This document shows positions 43,414-54,499 of a stretch of DNA of 64,000 nucleotides, piece after piece; position 1 is the first letter of the stretch; each line of letters starts with the position of its first letter. Position numbers and translations under genes: made by a program. The notes beneath the pieces were generated by a model. That model saw nothing but the letters and a program-made list of their open reading frames with translations. It searched no databases and was not told the origin of the DNA. Source of the DNA: Platanthera guangdongensis (Eukaryota > Streptophyta > Magnoliopsida > Asparagales > Orchidaceae); contig CM077164.1 in NCBI GenBank assembly GCA_039583875.1, positions 69,905,628 to 69,969,627 on the forward strand, given 5' to 3'.

Positions 43414-45399
43414 TCGTAACGCCCCGAAAATCGTAATCGAACTGGTCGTGTCCTAAGGAATTTTTGGTGCCTAGATAGGGGTACACGTCCTGGGACACGG
43501 GCGTGTCCAAGGCCGTGTCTTTCTCTGTGTTGGTCGGCTGTGTCTAGAAAAGGACACAGCAGGAAACACAGTTTTGAGCAGTTGCGACAGGAGTGTGAAG
43601 CGTGATACGGGCGTGTTCATACCTGTGTCCCCACCCATGTTCACCATGGGACGTGACGGTTGGCGTGGCAGTTATTTGTAACACGCCCTAGGTCACAGGA
43701 GTGAAGGGACCTGACACGGCCGTGTCAGGTTGAGACACAGGAGTGTCTCGACCCGTGTCCTTTTCTGCGCTCGACGATCGTAGCTGGATCGGGGCACACG
43801 GCCTAGGACACGGTCGTGTGCAAGGCCGTGTTCGGCCCAGAATTGAGAATTTTTGGGCGCATCTGAGCTGTTTGTTTTCTTTAATTAAGATCTGGCGGCC
43901 CAGATGTGCTCCTGATTGTTTAAGGTCGGGTATTGAGGATTAATTCCTCATTATCTCTTAAAGCATTCTCTTTCTAAGGAGTTAGAGAGAGGAGAGAGCA
44001 AGGAGGAAGGAAGAGGAGGAATCTGACCGCCGGCGGAGCATCGGAGCACCGAATCGAGAACCGAGATCAGATCCGCAGAGGAAATTCCCTTGCGAAGCTT
44101 TCCATCCGTATAGATTCCTATGGCGCAAAAGTGAGCTACAAGGGTAACGATTATCTACTTGAGCATTTGAAGCTCTCTTTCTTTTGCATAAGGAAACCTG
44201 CTCCCGCGAGTGTGCGGTGAGTGTGCGGTGTTCCTCGGGGTAGATGTGAATAGTCCCCCTTGTGTTACATATAGAGTCCGGAATCGAAGTACGGACATAG
44301 GCATTGTGTGTGAAGCCTACCCGGACGTGTTGGTCTGGATCGGTGATGTTGCATATTATATGGTTTATCGTAGAAGACTCTGTGCTGTGTGTTTTCAGGT
44401 TTCTACATGGTAGATTGCAGCAGGGATCCTTGGGGATTAACTCCAAGGCGCACCCAGAAAATTGAGCGGAAATGTAGTTCTGCTAACTTGGCAGCTAGGG
44501 AGCCAGCCTTGTACATAACTGGGTTATGTGATGTTTGGGAATGTTTTGGGATCTGAGAGAAGCTTGGCCCGCGCTTACATCTTAAATTGACTAGGCGGAG
44601 TGAGCAACGGGCAAGTGGAATCGGACCTGTGCTATGTGGTTCGGTGCTAGAGATCCAAAAGTGGGACTGGCCGTTGGCATAGTCGGGAGTCTTAGACTGT
44701 GGTCAGAAAGACTAAAATTCTCACGATGTTGTCATCCCAGGGATGGCGGTGAAGCCACGGAATTGACCGAATTCACTGATAATGTGCCCTGAGTGCACTG
44801 GGTGTTTGGTCGTGTGAGCCTACACATGTGGTGAAGTATGTTTGCACTTTATTGTTTAGATGGACTAATCAAATGCAGGGAAGGAGCACCGCCATCCCGA
44901 GTAAGGGGCGGGGTCGGTATAATTTGGTTAGCTTTAGCTGACCGTTGCTTTGTTTGCCACTGTGCAGTGGAATTTTGCTTGCAGGTGCTGCGGAGCCAGG
45001 TACCAAATAGCAGGATGAAGCCCATATTGCTGTGCTGGCTCTCGAAGGCGAAAGCGAATCGTTGTTTTATTTTTGTCATGTGTGGTCGGCCTGCGAGCCA
45101 ATGTACGTAAAATATTACTTTGTTAAGTGAACCCTTGTAAGGCCATAAGGCCAAGTACTTTTCGGTGTATTTGTTATTTCATTCCTTTGGTAGTAAGTGG
45201 ACATTCATGATAGTTGTTATTCAATTATGGGTTCATTCAAACTGTTTAAAAGCTTCCGCTAGAATGCTTTGAGTTAGGGCGAGTAGTTATAGTTAAATTT
45301 TGATATTCTTATGCATCCCTTGCGACTGTTCGTGGTATATGGCGTTGGGTTCCTGCTGGACCTTCTGTTATATGCCATACGACGGATGGGGGTGTTACA
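43414..45399 (+). repeat. Tekay C 5' LTR (about 1986 bp)
   Basis: Starts TCGTAACGCCCC, a decayed form of TGTAACGCC, and ends GGGTGTTACA. It matches 49077-51045. It holds degenerate ACACGGGCGTGT palindromes at 43490-43830. Confidence 0.88.
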
Positions 45400-45402
45400 A
45401 TT

Positions 45403-45413
45403 TGGTATCAGAG
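45403..45413 (+). other. Tekay C primer binding site (initiator Met tRNA)
   Basis: TGGTATCAGAG four bases after the LTR end. Confidence 0.9.
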
Positions 45414-45630
45414 TCCAGTTGTTGGTCTTCTTTATTTGAATTCATGGGCGAATTCCTTTAAGGGGTGGTGAGCACATGTTTGTGCGTCATCATTATAACA
45501 TAAAAGAACCCATGAATGTCCACTTAGGAATGAAAAAATACACTTGGTTTGAGGAACCTGAGTGTTCCAATGATTGCTTTTAGCAATCTTTTTGTCGCCT
45601 AATCAAAGGTCTATGCTATTATAGGCAGCT
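45414..45630 (+). other. Tekay C leader
   Basis: Holds GAATTCATGGGCGAATTCC with TTTAAGGGGTGG (45438-45468), and CATGAATGTCCACTT (45511-45525), which is exactly complementary to 45195-45209 in the LTR. Confidence 0.65.
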
Positions 45631-46423
45631 AGGAGCGGTGCTGGGCAATCGAAATGTCCGCGATCGGTGGAAAGTAGTGCACCGAGTGACATGCCTACAA
45701 CACCCCCTTCAGCAGACACCATCAAATTGTTGGCTGAAGCAGTCTTTGCTATGATAAATGCCCAACCTATAAGGAAAGTGCACCACGCACCACCTATTAA
45801 TGAGCAAGAACCGATTAGGGTGGTAGAGCCTGGAGTGGTAGAGCGCATGGCAGTTGATCAAGTAGCACTAAGGAAAGCTATGGAGAAGCAGCTCAAATAT
45901 GTAATGAGCTTTAATCCTCCGGTGTTCGACGAGATTGGAACGCCAACTCAAGCTGAGGATTGGCTCTCTATGATAAAGAGAGTCTTGATGGCCATAGAAA
46001 CTGAGGAGTGGCAGAAAACCACCATAGCGACCTTCCTTTTGGCTGGTGAGGCGAGGTTGTGGTGGGACGAGTTGGAGGTTCACCTCTTAGTGGGAAGGCA
46101 ACTTGTGGATGTGCCTATGGAGGAATTATCAAAGTTGTTCTTGGACAGATATCTATCCTTTGCTCAGAAGCTTGAGATGGAGAATTAGTACCTTAGTTTG
46201 ACTCAGGGAGGCAGAAGCGTGGATGAGTATCTCCACGAGTTTACACAGTTTGGTCGTTATGCTTGTGCTACGTTTACTGAGGAGGAGTGTAAGACCAAAC
46301 AATTCTATGAGGGTCTACGTGCCGACCTACAGCTACTCCTTGCTAGGCCTAAGGCGCAGGTCTTCCTAGCCTTGGTCAATTCGGCCCGATCATTGGAAAA
46401 GGTCGTGAATAAAGTGCAAGAGA
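45631..46423 (+). pseudogene. Tekay C gag, C-terminus deleted
   Basis: Gag core as in Tekay B ([50 protein letters not shown]). TAG stops at 46186 and a frame change near 45665 interrupt it. The knuckle region is absent: after VNKVQEKK the sequence enters RT directly. Confidence 0.87.
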
Positions 46424-49010
46424 AGAAGGATGGGAGCTTGCGACTCTGTATCGACTATCGGGAGTTGAACAAGCTTATGGAAAAGAATAAGTATCCGATC
46501 TCAAGGATTGACGATCTATTTGATCAGTTGGTGGGTTAACAGTATATTCGAAGTTAGATCTGAAATCCGGCTACTACCAATTAAGGATAAGGGAAAGTGA
46601 CATCCCAAAGATAGCGTTCAACACATTGTTTGGGCATTACGAGTTCACGGTCATGCCGTTTGGGTTTACCAATGCGCCATCTGTGTTTATGGATCTGATG
46701 AACAGGACATTCAGAGAGTACATGGACCGTTTCGTGATAGTATTTATCGATGATATCTTGGTGTACTCACAGTGTGAGGATGATCACTACAAGCATCTGC
46801 ATATAGTGTTGGAGACGTTAAGAAGAAATCAGTTATATGTTAAGTTCTCCAAGTGTGAGTTATGGTTATCCTCGGTAGCGTTCCTTGGTCATATTGTTAG
46901 TGGAGAAGGGATAGCGGTGGATCCGGCAAAGATAGTGGTGATACAGGAGTGGCCTGTATTGACTACAGTGGAGGAAGTCCGGATCTTTTTGGGGCTTGTC
47001 GGCTACTACAGGCGCTTTGTAGAGAACTTCTCGCAGATAGCGCTACCACTCACGACGTTGACAAAGAAGGATCAAAAGTTTGTGTGGTCGCTGGAGTGCG
47101 AGCAGGCTTTTGAAGAATTGAAGAGGTAGTTGAGCACGACACCTATTTTGCGTTCGTCGAGTGGTACCGAAGGGTTTGAAATCTATAGTGATGCTTCGGG
47201 CAGTGGTTTGGGCTCTGTTCACGACAATTGAAGGTTCACGAGAGGAATTATCTGCTCCATGACTTAGAGTTAGCGGTCGTGATATTTGCTTTAAAGCTGT
47301 GGAGGCACTACCTGTACAGTGTGAAGGTCGATATCTACACTGATCATAAGAGTCTGAAGTACTTGTTAGATCAGAAGGACCTGAACATGAGGCAGCGGAG
47401 GTGGATGGAGTTCTTGGGGGACTGTACCTTCGAGATACATTATGTGCCTGGGAAAGGAAATGCAGTGGCGGATGTGTTGAGTCGCAGGGATCCTGCGCGG
47501 GCCAGCTGGTTGTCGGTACATGATGAGAGTTTGGTCCATGATTTGGAGGCATTAGAGATCTCTTGCATCGACAAGCAGACTAATGCCGAGGCGAAATTTT
47601 ATTGGATAGAGGTGCAGTATGACCTAGCTAATAGGGTTAGGCGGGCTTTGGTTCAGGATAACAGCATGAAGCAGATCTTAGATGAATCTTTGGATGGGTC
47701 AAATTCCCAATTTGTTGTTAAGGATGGACTGCTAAGGAGGGACGGTCGTCTACGCATCCCTAGTGTGGATAACCTTCAGGAGGAGTTGATGTATGAGGCT
47801 CATCATACCAAGTACTCAATCCACCCGGGGAGCACGAAGATGTATAAGACATGAAGAAGTTGTTCTGGTGGCTAGGATTAAAGAAGGATGTAGCACTTTA
47901 TGTGGCCAAGTGCCAATCATGTGCCTTGGTGAAAGCGGAGTGCCAGAAGCCCGGAGGTTTCTTGAAGTCCTTACCTATCCCGGAGTGGAAGTTCGATGAT
48001 ATTTCTATGGATTTTGTGCATGGTTTGCCAAAGTCGCAGAGGGGAAATGATGTCATATGGGTGGTCGTAGATAGATTGACAAAAGTATCACACTTCATCC
48101 CGAACAGGAAGGAAGATCCGATGGAAAAGTTAGTCAAACTCTATGTAGATAATATTGTACGATTGCATGGTGTGCCCCGCAGTATTGTTAGTGACTGAGA
48201 TGGACGCTTCACGTCGAATGACTGGAGGCTGGTGCATAGTCTATTGGAAACTAAGCTGAGTTTCAGAACAGCCTTTCATCCACAGACAGATGGTCAGACC
48301 GAGAGGGTCAACAGGATGATGGAGGACATGCTTTGCAAGTGCGTCTTGGATTTCGGAAAGCAGTGGGAAGATCACCTGTACATGGTGGAATTTGCTTATA
48401 ATAACAGCTATCAAGCAAGTATTGGAATGGCGCCTTTCGAGGCCTTATATGGGAGAAAGTGTCGCACGTCGTTGTCTTGGTTGTAGACAGGCGAGTCGAA
48501 GTTATACAAATGTCAAGCGGTGGAAGATGTCACTTCAATGATACGTACAATTCAGGAACGTTTGAAGATCGCTCAGGACAGGCAGGCAAAATACTATAAC
48601 GCCAAGCATAGGAATATGGAGTTCGGTGTTGGCGACTGGGTGTATTTGAAAATCAAGTCGTTTAGGCGTTCCTCGCGGGTTCGACGCTTGAAGAAGCTGA
48701 GTCCAAGATACCTTGGACCGTTTGAAATCCTGGAGCGGGATGGCCAAGCAGCGTATCGATTGAAGCTGTCAGTGGAGTTGAGTGGGCTACACGATGTGTT
48801 CCATATTTTGGTGTTGCGGAAGGCGGTGCAAGAGCCTTCGCAGGTCGTTGCAAAGGTCAAGCCAGTACGCATTGAAGACTTTGAAGTCAAAGGACTCCGT
48901 AACAAGGAAATCTGAATGGTTAAAGTCCGTTGGGATAACTGCGTACGTGAGGAGCTTTCATGGGAGCGAGAGCAGACTATGTTGGAGGAATAACCCGAGT
49001 TATTCCACTC
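46424..49010 (+). pseudogene. Tekay C pol: partial RT, RNase H, integrase
   Basis: RT starts at [15 protein letters not shown] and has [19 protein letters not shown] and FIDDILVYS. RNase H has [12 protein letters not shown], a deletion of about 36 bp near 47218, then NYLLHDLELAVVIFALKLW. Integrase has HHTKYSIHPGSTKMY, CALVKAECQ, MDFVHGLP and FHPQTDGQTERVNR, the tail YLKIKSF and LSPRYLGPFEIL, and a chromodomain-like end (VKVRWDNC). Protease and the RT N-terminus are missing. Frames break near 46540, 47129, 47854, 48198, 48486 and 48915. Confidence 0.88.
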
Positions 49011-49054
49011 AGGTAACATTTAATTTTTGTGTACCTTTACATAATTTTGGGATG

Positions 49055-49076
49055 AAATTCTTTAAGGGGGGAGATT
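49055..49076 (+). other. Tekay C polypurine tract
   Basis: GAAATTCTTTAAGGGGGGAGATT before TGTAACG, the same module as in Tekay B, with the stem half decayed. Confidence 0.75.
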
Positions 49077-51045
49077 TGTAACGCCTCGAAAATCGTAATC
49101 GAACTGGTCGCGTCCTATGGAATTTTTTGTGCCTAGATAGGGGTACACGGCCTAGGACACGGACATGTCCAAGGCCGTGTCTTTCTCTGTGTTGGTCGGC
49201 TGTGTCCAAAAAAGGACACAGCAAGAGACACGGCTTTGAGCAGTTGCGACACGGGTGTGTCAAGCGTGACACAGGCGTGTTCATAACCATGTCCCCACCC
49301 GTGTTCACCAAGGGACGTGACAGTTGGTGTGGCGGTTATTTGTAACATGCCCTAGGTCACGGGCGTGTCGGGACCCGATACGGGCGTGTCAGGTTGACAC
49401 ACGCGCATGTATCGACCTGTGTCCTTTTTTGTGCTCGACGATCGTGGTTGGATCGAGGCATACGGCCTTGGACACGATCGTGTGCAAGGTCGTGTTCGGC
49501 CTAGAATTGAGAATTTTTGGGCGGACGTAGCCGTTCGTTTTCTTTAATTAATATCTGACAGCCCAGATGTGGTCCTGATTGTTTAAGGCCGGGTATTGAG
49601 GATTAATTCCTCATTATCTATTAAATCATTCTCTTTCTAAGGAGTTAGAGAGAGGAGAGAGCAAGGAGGAAGGAAGAGGAGGAATCTGACCACCGATGGA
49701 GCATCGGAGCACCGAATCGAGAATCGAGACCATATCCATGGAAGAAATTCCCTTGCGAAGCTTTCCATCCGTGTAGATTCCCATGGCGCAAAAGCGAAAT
49801 ACAAGGGTAATGATTCTCTACTTAAGCATGTGAAGCTCTCTTTCTTTTGCATAAGGAAACCCGCTCCCACGAGTGTGCGGTGAGTGTGCAGTGTTCCTCG
49901 GGGTAGATGTGAATAGTCCCCCTTGTGTTGCATATAGAGTCCGGAATCGAAGTACGGACATAGGCATTGTGTGTGAAGCCTACCCGGACATGTTGGTTTG
50001 GATCGGTGATGTTGCGTATTGTATGGTTTGCCGGAGAAGACTTCGTGCTTTGTGTTTTCGGGTTTCTACACGGTAGATTGCAGCAGGGATCCTTAGGGAT
50101 TAACTCCAAGGCGCACCCGGAAAACTGAGTGGAAACGTAGTTCTGCTAACTTGGCGGATGAGGAGCCAACCTTATGTGATGTTTGGGAATGTTTTGGGAT
50201 CCGAGAGAAGCCTGGCCCGCGCGTACATCTTAAATTAACTAGGCGGAGTGAGCAACGGGCAAGTGGAATCGGACTTGGGCTATGTGGTTTGGTGCTAGAG
50301 ACCCAAAAGAGGGACTGGTCGTTGGCATAGTCGGGAGTCTTAGACTGTGGTCAAAAAAACTAAAATGCTCACGATGTTGTCATCCTGGGGATGGTGGTGA
50401 AGCAACAGAATTAATCGGATTCACTGATAATGTGCCCTGAGTGCATGAGGTGTTTGGCTGTGTGAGCCTACACCAGTGGCGAAGTATGTTTGCACTTTAT
50501 TGTTTAGTTGGACTAATCAAATGCAGGGAAGGAGCACCGCCGTCCCGAGTAAGGGGCGGGGTCGTTATAATTTGGTCAACTTTAGCTTACCGTTCCTTTG
50601 TTTTCCACCGTCTGGTGGAATGTTGCTTGCAGGTGCTGCGGAGCCAAGTACCAAATAGTGGGCTGAAGCTCATGTTGCTGTGTTGGCCATTGAAGGCCAA
50701 AGCGAATCATTGTTTTATTTTTGTCATTTGTGACCGGCCTGCGAGCCGATGTATGTAAAACATTACTTTGTTGTGTGAACTCATGTAAGGCCATAAGGCC
50801 AAGTACTTTTCGGTGTATTTGTTATTTCATTCCTTTGGTAGTAAGTGGACATTCGTGATAGTTGTTATTCAATTATAGTTCATTCAAACTGTTTAAAAGC
50901 TTCCGCTAGAATGCTCTGAGTTAGGGCGAGTAGTTATAGTTAAATTTTGATATTCTTATGTATCCCTTCCGACTGTCTGTGGTATATGGCGTCGGGTTCC
51001 AGCTGGACCTTCTATTTATGTCATACGACGGATGGGGGTGTTACA
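49077..51045 (+). repeat. Tekay C 3' LTR (1969 bp)
   Basis: TGTAACGCCTCG..GGTGTTACA, homologous to the 5' LTR throughout with scattered substitutions. It is followed by Harbinger sequence (ATGTCGCAGCC). Confidence 0.9.
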
Positions 51046-51329
51046 TATGATGTCGCAGCCGGCGATGTCGCCAGTTCGGGAGAAGGAGAAGAACGCAGGA
51101 TCGGGGAGAAGGAAACGACGCGGGATCGGGGAGAAGAACCGTAGGGGGAAAATCGGGAAGCGATTTTTTAGAGCGCTAAACGTAGGGGGGAGGGGCTTCC
51201 GGAAAAGAGCTCTGGGAGCGGCTCTTCGAAAAGCGATTTCATTAAGAGCTGTCCCAAACAGCGGTAATAACAGCTCTGGCGGCTAGGAAAGAGATTTTCA
51301 ATCCGCCAGATCTCTCCCAAACAGAGCCC
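51046..51329 (-). mobile_element. PIF/Harbinger 5' end with terminal repeat
   Basis: On the minus strand the end reads GGGCTCTGTTTGGGAGAG (51329 inward), with a second CTGTTTGGGA copy near 51253-51264 and GCTCT/AGAGC words between, typical of PIF/Harbinger terminal and subterminal repeats. The flank is TAG, read CTA on the minus strand, a plausible 3-bp target site. Together with 39963-43413 this forms one element interrupted by Tekay C. Its other end is not in the window. Confidence 0.75.
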
Positions 51330-53380
51330 TAGACTTACTCAGAAGAACACCGCGTTCATTTGGAGTGATAAGTGTGAAGAATCCTTCCAAGAGTTGAAGA
51401 AGAGATTATGTACTGCACCTGTTTTAACCTTGCCTACTGAAGGACTTGAGTACGTTGTATATGTGGATGCATCACACATTGGACTTGGTTGTGTTTTGAT
51501 GCAAGATGGTAAGGTTATCGCGTATGGATCTAGGCAATTAAAGATTCATGAAAGAAACTATCCTACGCACGATTTGGAGTTTGTTGCTGTAATTTATGCA
51601 TTGAAGCTTTGGAGACACTTATTGTATGGTGCGTTGTGCAATATCTATACGGACCATAAGAGTTTGAAGTACGTCTCACTCAGAAGGAAATAAATCTGCG
51701 CCAGTGTCAGTGGTTAGAATATGTGGCTGATTATGAAGTGGAAATTCTCTATCATCCGGGTAAGGCTAACGTAGTAGCCGATGCTTTGAGTAGAAAGACC
51801 GTCAAAATTTTCAATTTGACTGTATAGTCCTTGGTGGAGGAATTCCTGTTGATGGACATTGAGGTTGGGGGTAGTACTATGCATGTTAGTTTAGAAGCAG
51901 AAGAACCCTCTTGGATTTCCATTACTCGAGCATATTAGAAGGACGATCCAGATTTGTTACACCTGCGGAATAGAACTGTGAAGGGAGAACTACCTGATTT
52001 CTCCTTGGATGAGTTTGATACCTTAAGGTTTTGTGGTAGATTTTACATCCCCTCCTTTGGTGACATTCGGGCTAAGATCTGTGCTGAAGCTCATGGTTCC
52101 AATGTAGCCTACCATCCTGGTTCCACTAAAATGTATAAGGATCTAAAGCAAATTGTTTGGTAGTCAGGAATAAAGAATGATATCGCGAAGTTTGTGTCAA
52201 AATATCTTACGTGTCAGCTTGTTAAGGGTGACCATAGAAGGCCTGGAGGTAAATTGACACCGCTTGATATTCCAAGTTGGAAATGGGAGAGTATTTTAAT
52301 GGATTTCATCATCGGTCTACCGAAATCTCCCCGTGGGCACGACTACGTTTGGATGATAGTCGGTACATTGACTAAATGTGCTCCCTTCGTCCCTTTTAAG
52401 ATTGGATATTCTATGAAGAAGATAGCTGAATTATACCAGGAAGAGGTTATCAGATTGTATGGAGTTCCTGTCAGTATTGTGTCAGATCGAGACTCTAGGT
52501 TTACGTCTCGTTTTTGGAAGAGCTTACGGGAGGGGTTAGGATTTAAGGTATTCCACCGCCTATCATCCACAGACAAATGGTCAAACAGAGCGAGTTAATT
52601 AGATCATGAAGGATATGATCAGGTGTTACATATTGGATCACGGTGGCGCTTGGGATGAGCGTCTCAGACTCATGGAATTTGCTTACAATAATAGTTATCA
52701 AGAGAGTCTGCAGATGGCCCCGTTTGAGGCCTTGTATGGGAGGCAATGTAGGACTCCTTTGTTTTGGGCCGAGGTTGGTGAGAGACCGTTGCTAGGTCCA
52801 GAAGCCCTTGAAGAGATGAATTTTGTCGGGACTCATATTCGAGAAAAGCTTAGTGTAGCACAAGAGCATTATGAGAAGTATGTTAATCGACGAAGGGTCG
52901 ATCTGGAGTTTGTCGTTGGGGACTTGGTTTTTCTGAAGGTGTCTCCGATGTCGGGTGTCAAGAGATTTTGAAGGAACCACAAGTTAGACCCCCGGTATGT
53001 GGGACCTTTTCAGATTCTTGAGCGCATCTGAGTGTCTGCTTATATGCTGGATTTGCCTGCTACCTTTCCTGGCGTCCATGATGTGTTCCATGTGAGCCAG
53101 TTACAGAAGTGTGTTCGTAGTGATCACAAGTCCTTGAAGGGGTGCCCCAGATTCAGCCCAATATTTCGTATGTGGAAGAACCTATTCATATTCTGGATTC
53201 TCAAGATTGATTGTTGCGGAGAAAGACCATCCCCATGGTTAAAGTTCTCTGGCGAAATCATGACGTCGAGAGCGCAATGAGGGAATTGGAATCGGCGATG
53301 AGAGAATCTCATCCACATCTCTTCCCTTAGTTCAAGTATGTCTTCAGGTTTTTGGGTAATAATTGGTTTTTATTTGGGTT
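51330..53380 (+). pseudogene. element E pol: RNase H and integrase
   Basis: RNase [48 protein letters not shown]. Integrase: YHPGSTKMYKDLKQIVW with CQLVKGDHR, LMDFIIGLPKSPRG (Asp), VSIVSDRDSRFTSRFW (Asp), then YNNSYQESLQMAPFEALYG, VGDLVFLKVSPM, PRYVGPFQILERI, GVHDVFHVSQL and a chromodomain-like end near 53170-53330. At least six stops or shifts (near 51690, 51825, 51938, 52161, 52560, 52971, 53030) make it clearly dead, more decayed than B. Confidence 0.85.
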
Positions 53381-53418
53381 TGGTTTTAAGGTTGTGTTAA
53401 GTTTCGGGACAAAACTTC

Positions 53419-53435
53419 TTTTTAGGGGGTGTGAC
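53419..53435 (+). other. element E polypurine tract with hairpin
   Basis: AAGTTTCGGGACAAAACTT (53399 on) then CTTTTTAGGGGGTGTGAC before TGTAACGCC. Same design as Tekay B and D. Confidence 0.7.
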
Positions 53436-53859
53436 TGTAACGCCCCCGATTTTCTGGTGATATTATTTGAATCGGTGTAATCATATTTATGACGTCAGGG
53501 CGTTACCCTTTTTGCATTTTGGATGACGGCGCGGCACTGTTTGTGCATTTTGCGTTCGTTGGTTTGTTTGATCGGATTTTGGGATTTTTGTTTAGATTGA
53601 ATGTCTTCCTTGGTCTAAAGGAATGAGTTTTGAGTTGTTGATCTTGTCCCGTTTTATTGCGACCCAAGCATTTTGGAGTCTCGGCGTGTGTTAGGATCTT
53701 TGTGGTGATTTCTGCTTGTGTAAGCATTTGTTGGTTTGGCCTCAAGAATGGTGGGTCGGATTCTAGGGTTGTCTCTCCTGCAAAATTATTAGAGTCAGCA
53801 TTGTATCCCAGAATTTAAGACAAACCAGAATTTTTGAATCTATCCAGGAGTTCTCGAGA

Positions 53860-54420
53860 GATATCTTCTGGTACTCGAGTTACCGATCTTCAGTACTCGA
53901 TTAATGTGCCTGTTACTCGAGAAGTATCTCCTTGTTATCGAGAAGTACCTCTAGTACTCGAGTAAAGCCCCGCCTGAACTCGAGAAATTTTCTTTGTATT
54001 CTCAAGAAGTGCACTTGATCTCGAGAAGTTCTGGTGTACTCAAGATATTCTTTCTTCAGCACTCGAGTACTATTTTCCTGGTACTCGAGTGGTCCTTCTG
54101 CAGTACTCGAGTAGTGCTTTCCTTCTAGAACTCGAGTAACTTGCTAGTACTCAAGTACTCCCCTTCTGCACTCGAATCGTGTTATAGAACTCGAGTAATT
54201 CTCCTTCCTGGTACTCGAGAGATTCTTCCCTTGTACTCGAGTAGTTCTGCCTTCAGTACTCGAGTAGTTGCCTCGTACTCGAGTAATCCTCTTGCAGTAC
54301 TCGAGTAGTCGTCGTGTACTCGAGTAATCCTCTTGCAGTACTCGAGTAGTCGCCTAGTACCCGAGTAATCCCCTTGCAGTACTCAAGTAATCGTCCCTTC
54401 GTACTCAAGTAACCCATTAC
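53860..54420. repeat. array of TACTCGAGTA palindromes
   Basis: More than 15 exact or near copies of the 10-bp palindrome in 560 bp, often as CAGTACTCGAGTAGT alternating with GTACTCGAGTAATCC. The last copies (54270-54400) are spaced by about 17 bp and form tandem pairs. Decayed copies read CTCAAGTA. Confidence 0.92.
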
Positions 54421-54489
54421 TTCTGTATCGGGAAAACCGGTTCAGCCGAACCCAGTTTATTTTATTGTTTATCTTGTTATCACCCTTAG

Positions 54490-54499
54490 TATAAATACC
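54490..54499 (+). promoter_or_regulatory. element E LTR TATA box
   Basis: TAGTATAAATACC about 75 bp after the palindrome array. Confidence 0.7.

Larger units (their letters stand above)
43414..51045 (+). mobile_element. Ty3/gypsy Tekay element C (7632 bp), internally deleted
   Basis: Both LTRs, initiator-Met primer site, a gag fused by deletion to RT, RNase H, integrase and polypurine tract. Flanks on both sides are Harbinger 5' sequence. Many stops and frameshifts show it is older or faster-decaying than Tekay B. Confidence 0.9.
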
